Source: Desulfotignum sp.
Lineage (GTDB): Bacteria > Desulfobacterota > Desulfobacteria > Desulfobacterales > Desulfobacteraceae
Assembly: GCA_021737445.1 (NCBI GenBank)
Contig: JAIPDY010000166.1
Location: forward strand, 1 to 7,219
DNA: 7,219 nucleotides
Reading direction: 5' to 3'
Both the position numbers and the translations under genes were made by a program. The notes below the pieces were generated by a model. That model did not search any database. It worked only from the letters and a program-made list of their open reading frames with translations, and was not told the origin of the DNA. The stretch's first letter is position 1. Each line of letters starts with the position of its first letter. Below, piece by piece: positions 1 through 4,916 of the stretch.

Positions 1-2
1 GC

Positions 3-59
3 ATTGTGGGGCTGTTTGAGCGGTTGTTTTCCAGAAAGCAGCAAGGTATGACCCATTAA
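3..59 (+). CDS. 3' end of an upstream gene, probably an ABC transporter permease (partial)
   Basis: Only the last 18 codons and a TAA stop are inside the window. The visible peptide is IVGLFERLFSRKQQGMTH. A hydrophobic 'GLF' followed by a short basic tail is typical of the cytoplasmic C-terminus of LivH/LivM-type branched-chain amino-acid ABC permeases, and the next gene on the same strand encodes a substrate-binding protein of the matching ABC class. The assignment therefore rests mainly on context. The other two frames stop early or give an unconvincing Cys/Ser-rich peptide. The gap to the next start is 141 bases, long for an operon, and holds several stem-loops that could separate the expression levels of membrane and periplasmic components. 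Confidence 0.45.
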   Translation: MVGLFERLFSRKQQGMTH

Positions 60-69
60 CATGCGGGGG

Positions 70-86
70 GCAGGGCCCGGCCCTGC
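70..86. other. GC-rich 17-bp palindrome (stem-loop) after the permease-like gene
   Basis: Two 8-base arms, GCAGGGCC (70-77) and GGCCCTGC (79-86), are perfectly complementary around one central base, so RNA could form a 7-bp hairpin with a 3-base loop. Flanking GGG (67-69) and CCC (89-91) could extend it across a bulge. It begins 11 bases after the upstream stop. No uridine run follows immediately, so it is not a clear intrinsic terminator. A 3'-end-protecting or attenuating hairpin between a permease gene and a binding-protein gene is the likelier role. Confidence 0.4.
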
Positions 87-112
87 AGCCCCGGCAATTT
101 TAATAACACCCA

Positions 113-126
113 TGCCCTGACGGGCA
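113..126. other. Small hairpin TGCCC-TGAC-GGGCA
   Basis: A perfect 5-bp stem (113-117 with 122-126) around a 4-base loop, lying between the GC-rich palindrome and the heptad-repeat stem-loop. It could be part of the same transcribed structure or chance; by itself it says little. Confidence 0.25.
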
Positions 127-132
127 CAACAA

Positions 133-180
133 AATATGAAAGCTGTTAGCTGAGTACTGATGGCTGAGGGCTTTCATATT
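133..180. repeat. REP-like stem-loop with heptanucleotide repeats in its loop
   Basis: A perfect 11-bp inverted repeat, AATATGAAAGC (133-143) with GCTTTCATATT (170-180), encloses 26 bases. From 141 to 175 the sequence falls into five imperfect 7-base units: AGCTGTT, AGCTGAG, TACTGAT, GGCTGAG and GGCTTTC. The element ends only 8 bases before the Shine-Dalgarno of the binding-protein gene. Long terminal inverted arms plus short-period repeats suggest a dispersed REP- or MITE-like intergenic element, or an mRNA-stabilising 5' hairpin. Which of these applies cannot be told from one copy. Confidence 0.5.
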
Positions 181-188
181 AACACTTC

Positions 189-194
189 AGGAGG
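189..194 (+). promoter_or_regulatory. Ribosome binding site AGGAGG deciding the start of the binding-protein gene
   Basis: A perfect AGGAGG lies 6 bases upstream of the ATG at 201. An in-frame GTG at 195 abuts the motif with no spacer, so it cannot be the start served by this site. The protein is therefore called from 201. Confidence 0.85.
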
Positions 195-200
195 GTGAAC

Positions 201-1424
201 ATGAAAAAAGCATTTGGTATTTTATTGATTCTGGCACTGGCCCTGATGCCTGCCACAGCCCTGTGGGCCAAAGAGACCATCAAAGTGGGGGTGCCCCTGG
301 CCATGACCGGCCCCTACACCGATACCGGGGACAACTACTGGAAAGGCATCAACATGGCCATTGACGAGATCAATGCTGCCGGCGGGCTTCTGGGCAAACA
401 GCTGGAACCTGTCCGTTTCGACACCCAGGAATTTGCCCCGGAAAGAGTCATGCAGGGTGCCGACTACCTGTGCGGCCAGATCAAGGTGGATTCCGTGCAC
501 GCCGGCTGGGCCGGATGGGGCCAGGATGTTCGGGCCTACGGCAAATACACTGCCCCGTTTTTTGCCGATGACGGGTCCCAGTCTGCCGTGGATGTGTTCA
601 AGCAGAACAAGGAAGAATACAAAAACATCTTCCAGCTCACCGACACCGGCATCAACCAGGCCCAGTCCATGTTCAACGTGCTCATGGCCCTGCCCTATGA
701 ATACCCCAACAAAAAAGCGGTGATCATCACGGCCGATGATGCCTGGGGAACAGAGGTCGGGGACACCCTGAAAAAAAATTTCAAGGAAAAAGGGTGGGAT
801 GTTGCCATGCATGAACTGGTGCCCTACGGCACCAACCAGTGGGGACCGCTGCTCACCCAGATCCGCAGGATCAAGCCGGCCATCATCCATGTGGAGATCG
901 TGTCTGCCCAGGAGGTGATCACCTTTTTCCGGCAGTTCATGAAACGGCCCACCAGCTCCATCTTAAGCTACGGCTACTCCCTGGTGCCCAGGGAAGTTGT
1001 GGAAACCATGGGCAAAGAAGCAGACGGCCTTCTGGGGGAAGTGCCCACAGCCATGCCCACACCGGAAGCCCCCACCCCCGAGGCCCAGGCGTGGCTGGAC
1101 AAATTTGAAACCATCTGGGGACATCTGCCCCAGGCCGGCTCCTGGGCAGCTTACTCAGGTGTCAAGGCATGGGCCACAGCCGTCGAAGCAGTCGGGGATG
1201 AGAAAAACCACGATGCCGTGTCCGACTACATCGCCGCCAACGGCTACAAAGGAGAAACCGGGTGGTGGAAATGGGATGAGGACCATGTGATGCGGGCCGG
1301 CGGGGATGTCCCCATTGCCCACTACCAGGTGCAGAACGGTGAAATGGTGGCCATCTTCACTGATCCGCCCACCAAACCCTATAAAGATTACCAGTTCCAG
1401 GTACCGCGCTGGATCAAGCAGTAG
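201..1424 (+). CDS. ABC transporter substrate-binding protein (branched-chain amino-acid / Peripla_BP_6 class)
   Basis: This 407-residue protein is the periplasmic receptor of an ABC importer: it captures a small solute, usually an amino acid, amide or related acid, and hands it to inner-membrane permeases. Residues 1-23 are a classical signal peptide (MKK, hydrophobic stretch, cleavage likely after ALWA). There is no lipobox cysteine, so it should be a soluble periplasmic protein. The mature protein opens with the family hallmark IKVGVPLAMTGPYTDTG (27-43), then an AIDEINAAGG helix (53-62), followed by the two-lobed type I periplasmic-binding fold with 'KKAVIITADDAWG' in the hinge-proximal part. 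Length is normal for the family. The probable permease end just upstream fits an uptake operon. The substrate is not readable from sequence; the rocD gene and its regulator nearby suggest an amino acid, which is an inference. Confidence 0.93.
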   Translation: MKKAFGILLILALALMPATALWAKETIKVGVPLAMTGPYTDTGDNYWKGINMAIDEINAAGGLLGKQLEPVRFDTQEFAPERVMQGADYLCGQIKVDSVHAGWAGWGQDVRAYGKYTAPFFADDGSQSAVDVFKQNKEEYKNIFQLTDTGINQAQSMFNVLMALPYEYPNKKAVIITADDAWGTEVGDTLKKNFKEKGWDVAMHELVPYGTNQWGPLLTQIRRIKPAIIHVEIVSAQEVITFFRQFMKRPTSSILSYGYSLVPREVVETMGKEADGLLGEVPTAMPTPEAPTPEAQAWLDKFETIWGHLPQAGSWAAYSGVKAWATAVEAVGDEKNHDAVSDYIAANGYKGETGWWKWDEDHVMRAGGDVPIAHYQVQNGEMVAIFTDPPTKPYKDYQFQVPRWIKQ

Positions 1425-1523
1425 AAACAGGGCCCCAGCCGCATGAACGGATTTGAAAAAAAATGCCAGATATGGGGATGGGGCCTGCTTTGTGTTCCTG
1501 GTGCCGGTGCTGCGCAGATGAGC
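1425..1523. terminator. Convergent intergenic region with weak terminator signals
   Basis: The binding-protein and activator genes converge here. GGCCCCA (1431-1437) can pair with TGGGGCC (1479-1485), but across a 41-base loop. A run of eight A at 1456-1463 reads as T8 on the minus strand and could form the U-tract of a terminator for the activator gene, although the hairpin before it is poor. I see no convincing gene: the plus-strand frames starting here run antisense into the activator. Confidence 0.25.
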
Positions 1524-2912
1524 CTATTCCGGCGCCAGGGCGATGCCGTATTTTTTCATTTTTTTGTACAAAAGGGTCCGGTGGATGCCCAGAAGCTTTG
1601 CCGCTTTTGCCTTGTTGTATCCGGTTTTTGCCAGGGCCTGGTAGATCGCCTTGATCTGGGCTTCATCCCGGGCGTTTTTCAAGGAGGGCTTTGACCGCCT
1701 GCCGGAAACATCCCGGCCGGAGGTCAGTGTAAAGGGCAGATCTCCTTTGTAGATGGTAACGCTGCCCGAGGCATACATGGCCCGCTCCAGTACATTGGAC
1801 AGCTCCCTTGCATTGCCGGGCCAGAGATAGCGTACCAGTTCCCGGGCCGCCTTTTTTTCGATTCTCATGGCCGGCCGGCCCGCTTCCTTTGCGATTCTTT
1901 TCAACATATGCCGTGCCAGGGGCAGGATGTCCGCCGGCCGTTCCCGCAGGGGCGGAATATGGATCGGGATGACGTTGAGCCGGTAGAACAGGTCCCGCCG
2001 GAACCGGTCTTTTTCCATCATCTTTGCCAGGTCCCGGTTGGTGGCGCAGATCACCCGGAAATCTGACCGGATGACCCGGGTTCCGCCGATACGCTCAAAC
2101 GCTTTGTCTTCAAGTACCCTAAGCAGTTTGGGCTGCATCTCCAGGGGCAGGTCCCCGATCTCGTCCAGAAAGATGGTGCCTTTGTTTGCCAGCGCGAACC
2201 TGCCGGGCTTTCCTTTTGCCCCGGCACCGGTGAACGCCCCTTTTTCATATCCGAACAGTTCCGATTCCAGCAGGTCCCTGGGGATGGCGGCACAGTTGAT
2301 TTTTACAAACGGGTGCAGTTTTCTGGGGCCGGCATTGTGGATGGCCTGGGCAAACAGCTCCTTGCCCGTACCGCTCTCGCCGGTCACCAGCACGCTGGAA
2401 TGGGTGGCTGCCGCTTTTGCCGCTTCCTGTTTCAATCTGGTGATGGCATCACTTTCACCGATAATGCAGTCAAAGGTGTACCGGGTGGCCCGAAGATCAA
2501 AGATCTCCTTTTCAAACAGCTGGACCTTGGATTCCAGCAATGACAGCTCTTCTGCCAGGTCCCGCACCTCTGCCACATTCTTGAACATGACCTGGCCGTA
2601 AACCGCAATGACCTTTCCGTCCTTTTTGATGGGAATCCGCTGGACCACCATGTCCTGGCCGTTGATGCGGTGCGAATGGTTGATCTCCGCCTTTCCGGTG
2701 CGTGCCACGATGTGCATGCGGGTGTTTTCGACCACCTCTGTGCAGTGCCGGCCGATCTGGGCTTTGGGATCCAGGTTCAGGAACCGGCCGTATTGCTCGT
2801 TGAAATGGGTGATATACCCGCGGGCATCGATCACCAGCACCCCGGCATTGATATTGTCAAATATCCGCTCGTACAGCGCCAGTTTTTTTCTGAGTTCTTC
2901 AATTGTATTCAT
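1524..2912 (-). CDS. PAS-domain sigma-54-dependent transcriptional activator, RocR-like
   Basis: This 462-residue bacterial enhancer-binding protein would bind upstream of a -24/-12 promoter and use ATP hydrolysis to open sigma-54 RNA polymerase. Domains in order: a sensory PAS domain (about 10-110, with GVLVIDARGYITHFNEQ); a coiled-coil-like linker (about 115-140); an AAA+ core with Walker A GESGTGKE (178-185), the sigma-54-contacting GAFTGA loop (225-230), Walker B TIFLDEIGD (246-254), FYRLNVIPIHIPPLRER (309-325) and WPGNAREL (364-371); and a C-terminal Fis-type helix-turn-helix (about 417-455, with NKAKAAKLLGIHRTLLYKKM). All key ATPase and sigma-54 motifs are intact. There is no receiver domain, so control is probably by a small ligand or redox signal at PAS. 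Size and architecture match Bacillus RocR. It is divergent from a sigma-54 promoter leading to rocD. AAAGGTG (2920-2926) gives a ribosome site 7 bases before the ATG. The 'RocR-like' role is inferred. Confidence 0.93.
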   Translation of the reverse strand: MNTIEELRKKLALYERIFDNINAGVLVIDARGYITHFNEQYGRFLNLDPKAQIGRHCTEVVENTRMHIVARTGKAEINHSHRINGQDMVVQRIPIKKDGKVIAVYGQVMFKNVAEVRDLAEELSLLESKVQLFEKEIFDLRATRYTFDCIIGESDAITRLKQEAAKAAATHSSVLVTGESGTGKELFAQAIHNAGPRKLHPFVKINCAAIPRDLLESELFGYEKGAFTGAGAKGKPGRFALANKGTIFLDEIGDLPLEMQPKLLRVLEDKAFERIGGTRVIRSDFRVICATNRDLAKMMEKDRFRRDLFYRLNVIPIHIPPLRERPADILPLARHMLKRIAKEAGRPAMRIEKKAARELVRYLWPGNARELSNVLERAMYASGSVTIYKGDLPFTLTSGRDVSGRRSKPSLKNARDEAQIKAIYQALAKTGYNKAKAAKLLGIHRTLLYKKMKKYGIALAPE

Positions 2913-2929
2913 TTTGATACACCTTTGCC

Positions 2930-2958
2930 ATTATAGTGCCGGGCGCCTGAAATGTCGA
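2930..2958 (-). promoter_or_regulatory. Candidate sigma-70 promoter of the activator gene
   Basis: On the minus strand a -35-like TCGACA (2953-2958, 5 of 6 to consensus) and a perfect -10 TATAAT (2930-2935) are separated by exactly 17 bases. Transcription would begin near 2923, only about 11 bases before the ATG, so the leader would be very short and might clip the Shine-Dalgarno. This suggests low basal expression, or that the real start site lies elsewhere. Confidence 0.5.
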
Positions 2959-3002
2959 GAAAAACTTGCTGTTGCAGGTAAAAACCCGGCCGGATTGTCT
3001 CA

Positions 3003-3039
3003 TATCAACTACATGTATATCTATTGATACGCTGTTGCC
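3003..3039. promoter_or_regulatory. Candidate upstream activator site for the PAS/Fis activator
   Basis: TATCAA and TTGATA half-sites are centred 21 bases apart, two helical turns on the same face. The right half-site continues into a 16-base block that recurs with three mismatches at 2914-2929, overlapping the activator's own Shine-Dalgarno. The palindrome centre is about 140 bases upstream of the predicted sigma-54 start, a normal enhancer distance. The second block could serve autoregulation. No binding data are implied. Confidence 0.35.
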
Positions 3040-3132
3040 GCTGCCAAATCTCGGGAATCCGGCTGCTGATAACCGGCCATAACCCCTTGTTACCAGGCTT
3101 TTCAATCATTTCGGCCTTGATCCGGCTCTGGC

Positions 3133-3148
3133 TGGCCTGAAACTTGCT
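3133..3148 (+). promoter_or_regulatory. Sigma-54 (-24/-12) promoter reading towards the small ORF and rocD
   Basis: TGGCCTGAAACTTGCT matches the consensus TGGCAYG-N4-TTGCW at the GG (3134-3135) and GC (3146-3147) dinucleotides, with exactly 10 bases between them, and also keeps TGGC, the G at 3139 and TTGCT. Transcription should start near 3159. It points away from the sigma-54 activator gene, which is the usual arrangement for a cognate pair. The leader to the small ORF would be about 79 bases. Confidence 0.72.
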
Positions 3149-3237
3149 GCTGAGAAATGATATAATGATAAATAATATAATAATAAGCATATAAACTTTG
3201 AATCCGGTTTATTTATTGAACCAGAAAGGAAGGTCCC

Positions 3238-3477
3238 ATGAAGCACAATGCCGACACAATCGTATCTTTGTTTATCTCATCTTCCATGTCTGAGCTGCTC
3301 AACGACAGCCAGGCTCTTGCCGGCATGACCCCCAAACAGCAAACCCTTCTCCAGACCGTCTGCCGTACCGCAGCCCAGGATGCACTGGCATTGTCGGGCA
3401 CTGTTTCAACAGCCCCAGCAAATCGCCCTGATGGGGATCAGGCAGATATCCCCATGCCGGTCATATGCATCGCCTGA
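3238..3477 (+). CDS. Small protein of unknown function between the sigma-54 promoter and rocD
   Basis: A 79-codon frame opens with ATG and a good ribosome site, AGGAAGG (3227-3233), and is the first frame after the sigma-54 promoter. I do not recognise the product. Residues 1-57 (MKHNADTIVSLFISSSMSEL onward) look like a mildly amphipathic helical peptide, with codon choice resembling the neighbouring genes. There is no signal peptide and no clear membrane span. From about residue 57 on (3406 to the stop), the frame runs antisense through the decayed ATPase 3' fragment, so the last 23 residues are probably not ancestral. The real gene may have been truncated and given a chance tail, or the frame may be a translated leader. 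It would be co-transcribed with rocD, 111 bases downstream. Confidence 0.5.
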   Translation: MKHNADTIVSLFISSSMSELLNDSQALAGMTPKQQTLLQTVCRTAAQDALALSGTVSTAPANRPDGDQADIPMPVICIA

Positions 3478-3478
3478 A
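3406..3478 (-). pseudogene. Remnant of the 3' end of a DUF4143 ATPase gene
   Basis: Read on the minus strand this encodes SGDAYDRHGDICLIPIRAIC plus WGC and a TGA. The intact ATPase at 4844-6004 ends SGDAYDRCGDICLIPIGALY plus RGC and TGA. The two 73-base stretches align without gaps at 67 of 73 positions, and all six differences fall on codons whose amino acid changes (five residues altered). That pattern fits decay without selection. Homology fades beyond both ends, and no ATP-binding part remains: to the right lies the rocD leader. It also forms a hairpin, ATGGGGAT (3431-3438) with ATCCCCAT (3448-3455), which would lie in the rocD transcript. Confidence 0.75.
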
Positions 3479-3509
3479 AACTGATATTGTCCTGCCGGGT
3501 GGTTTTTTC

Positions 3510-3539
3510 CTGAAAAATATGGTACACGGTCATTATAAC
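3510..3539 (+). promoter_or_regulatory. Possible second, sigma-70-type promoter for rocD
   Basis: CTGAAA (3510-3515, 4 of 6 to consensus), an 18-base spacer and TATAAC (3534-3539, 5 of 6). It would give a transcript starting near 3546 and a leader of about 43 bases. The -35 box is weak, so this is tentative; the sigma-54 promoter upstream is much more convincing. Confidence 0.28.
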
Positions 3540-3545
3540 CATATT
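3516..3545. promoter_or_regulatory. 30-bp interrupted palindrome AATATGGT-N14-ACCATATT upstream of rocD
   Basis: Perfect 8-base inverted arms at 3516-3523 and 3538-3545 surround 14 bases. The right arm overlaps a candidate -10 element TATAAC (3534-3539). It could be an operator for a dimeric regulator or an RNA hairpin in the rocD leader. There is no U-run after it, so a terminator is unlikely. Confidence 0.4.
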
Positions 3546-3550
3546 GAAAC

Positions 3551-3565
3551 AATGCGTTACGCATT
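3551..3565. promoter_or_regulatory. 15-bp perfect palindrome AATGCGTTACGCATT in the rocD leader
   Basis: Arms AATGCGT (3551-3557) and ACGCATT (3559-3565) are exact complements around a single T. It sits 23 bases before the rocD ATG and 5 bases after the neighbouring 30-bp palindrome. Its compact, uninterrupted symmetry is typical of a repressor operator, or it could form a hairpin just ahead of the ribosome site AAGGGA (3571-3576). Confidence 0.42.
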
Positions 3566-3588
3566 TTACAAAGGGAAAACCGGTATCC

Positions 3589-4797
3589 ATGAAAACAACA
3601 GAACTCATCAAAAAAGAAAACCAGTTCGGCGCAAAAAACTACAAGCCCCTGGACGTGGTGCTCAGCAAAGGCTCGGGCATCTGGGTCTGGGATGTGGAGG
3701 GCAACAAATACCTGGACTGTCTGTCTGCCTATTCCGCCGTGAACCAGGGCCACTGTCACCCGAAAATCTTCCAGGCCATGAAGGAGCAGGCACAAAAACT
3801 CACCCTCACCTCCCGGGCGTTCCGCAATGACCAGCTGCCCCTTTTATATGAAGAACTGTGCAAACTTACCGACTCCCACAAGATGCTGCCCATGAACTCC
3901 GGGGCAGAGGCTGTGGAAACCGTGATCAAATGCGCCAGAAAATGGGGATATGAATCCAAGGGCGTGGCACGGGGCCGGGCAGACATTATCGTATGCTCGG
4001 ACAATTTTCACGGCAGGACCCTGTCCATCATCGGTTTCAGCACGGACGAGAATGCCCGGCAGAACTTCGGGCCGTTCACCCCGGGATTCACCGTGATTCC
4101 GTTCGGGGATGCCGATGCTCTGGAAGCTGCCATCACGCCGGATACCGTGGCGTTCCTGGTGGAGCCCGTCCAGGGGGAAGCCGGGGTGATCATTCCCCCC
4201 AAAGGCTATCTGAAAAAGGTCAGGGAAATATGTACCCAAAAGAACGTGCTCATGATTTTAGATGAGATCCAGACCGGTTTAGGCCGCACGGGCAAACTGC
4301 TGGCTGAAGAGCATGAAGGGGTCCAGGCCGATCTCACCCTTATCGGCAAGGCTTTGTCCGGCGGGTTTTACCCCGTATCGGCCGTGCTGTCCAACGAAGC
4401 GGTACTGGGCCTGCTCCAGCCGGGCCAGCACGGCTCCACCTTCGGCGGCAACCCCCTGGCCTGCGCCGTGGCCCGGGCTGCGCTCAAGGTGCTGAAGGAA
4501 GAAAACATGATTGAAAACGCCGCCGAAATGGGGGCCTATTTTCTGGAACAGCTGCAAAAAATTCAGCACCCGGCCATCAAAGAGGTCCGGGGCATAGGCC
4601 TGATGATCGCCATTGAGCTGCACCAGGGTACCTCCGGCGGTGCCAGGACCATCTGCGAAGCGCTCCAGGAAAAAGGGATTTTGTGTAAGGAAACCCACAC
4701 CTGGACCATCCGGTTCGCCCCGCCCCTGGTGATCACAAAACCGGACATCGACTGGGCCATGGAACGGATCAGGCAGGTGTTTGCAGATCTGGATTGA
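3589..4797 (+). CDS. rocD: Ornithine aminotransferase (ornithine--oxo-acid transaminase)
   Basis: A cytoplasmic PLP enzyme of 402 residues, class III aminotransferase, converting L-ornithine and 2-oxoglutarate to glutamate-5-semialdehyde and glutamate in arginine/ornithine catabolism and the route to proline. Visible family signatures: YSAVNQGHCHPK (48-59), whose Tyr corresponds to the substrate-gating Tyr of human OAT; SGAEA (104-108), which contacts the cofactor phosphate; NFHGRT (139-144), including the substrate-carboxylate Arg143; VEPVQGEAGV (191-200), with the OAT-typical Glu197; LDEIQTGLGRTGK (224-236), with Asp225 binding the pyridine nitrogen; the Schiff-base lysine Lys254 in LIGKALSGGFYPVSAV; HGSTFGGNP (281-289); and RFAPPL (375-380), with the conserved Arg375. 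Length is standard. The ATG at 3589 gives the normal family N-terminus; a TTG at 3544 would add an unlikely extension. The ribosome site is only moderate, with long spacing. A sigma-54 promoter and RocR-like activator upstream support a catabolic role. Confidence 0.93.
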   Translation: MKTTELIKKENQFGAKNYKPLDVVLSKGSGIWVWDVEGNKYLDCLSAYSAVNQGHCHPKIFQAMKEQAQKLTLTSRAFRNDQLPLLYEELCKLTDSHKMLPMNSGAEAVETVIKCARKWGYESKGVARGRADIIVCSDNFHGRTLSIIGFSTDENARQNFGPFTPGFTVIPFGDADALEAAITPDTVAFLVEPVQGEAGVIIPPKGYLKKVREICTQKNVLMILDEIQTGLGRTGKLLAEEHEGVQADLTLIGKALSGGFYPVSAVLSNEAVLGLLQPGQHGSTFGGNPLACAVARAALKVLKEENMIENAAEMGAYFLEQLQKIQHPAIKEVRGIGLMIAIELHQGTSGGARTICEALQEKGILCKETHTWTIRFAPPLVITKPDIDWAMERIRQVFADLD

Positions 4798-4850
4798 TGG
4801 ATATTTTTCAGGATGATCCGCGCCGGCCATACCACCGGCCTGTTCAACAG
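4798..4850. other. Short convergent gap after rocD with small inverted repeats
   Basis: rocD and the ATPase gene converge with 46 bases between their stops. The gap contains GCCGG-N8-CCGGC (about 4822-4839) and the 11-base palindrome CTGTTCAACAG (4840-4850), which covers the ATPase stop codon. No T-tract follows, so these are at best weak bidirectional terminators. Confidence 0.25.
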
Positions 4851-4916
4851 CCCCTGTAAAGCGCCCCGATGGGGATCAGGCAGATATCCCCACACCGGTC
4901 ATATGCATCGCCTGAA
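4844..4916 (-). repeat. 73-bp direct repeat, intact copy (ATPase 3' end)
   Basis: The partner of the decayed copy at 3406-3478, in the same orientation and 1438 bases away, 67 of 73 identical. Here it is the functional end of the ATPase reading frame. The two copies bracket rocD with its leader and palindromes. Confidence 0.85.

Larger units (their letters stand above)
2913..3237. promoter_or_regulatory. Divergent control region between the activator and the rocD-side genes
   Basis: A 325-base stretch with no convincing gene. It holds the activator's sigma-70-like promoter and ribosome site at the left. In the middle is an interrupted palindrome TATCAA (3003-3008) / TTGATA (3024-3029). A 16-base direct repeat is related at 13 of 16 positions: TTGATACACCTTTGCC (2914-2929) and TTGATACGCTGTTGCC (3024-3039). 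At the right are a sigma-54 promoter (3133-3148) and a very AT-rich tract (about 3157-3200). This is the expected layout for an enhancer-dependent promoter: activator sites 100 or more bases upstream, then the -24/-12 element. The short minus-strand frame at 3005-3190 has no ribosome site and is not called. Confidence 0.55.

Noticed and set aside
161..176. Sigma-54-like TGGCTGAGGGCTTTCA before the binding-protein gene
   Set aside because: The essential -12 GC is TC here, and the match is built from the stem-loop arm; not a credible -24/-12 promoter.
222..890. A 222-codon minus-strand open frame
   Set aside because: It lies wholly antisense to the well-supported binding-protein gene, has low-complexity G/H/V composition and matches no family I know; it is a shadow of a GC-rich coding sequence.
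2038..2601. A 187-codon plus-strand open frame (and others at 1443-1694, 2313-2543, 2608-3027)
   Set aside because: Antisense to the activator's conserved AAA+ and PAS domains, Ser/Arg-rich, no ribosome sites; shadows.
3144..3166. Sigma-70 promoter from TTGCTG and TATAAT
   Set aside because: The spacer is only 11 bases; the TATAAT belongs to the AT-rich tract downstream of the sigma-54 element.
3005..3190. Minus-strand 61-codon frame beginning with a hydrophobic stretch
   Set aside because: The hydrophobic start is a by-product of the AT-rich tract downstream of the sigma-54 promoter; there is no Shine-Dalgarno before it and it crosses the promoter and candidate enhancer region.
3406..3795. 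Minus-strand 129-codon frame as a real gene
   Set aside because: Only its last 24 or so residues have a protein origin (the ATPase tail). The rest is antisense to the rocD leader and first codons, so only the remnant is annotated.
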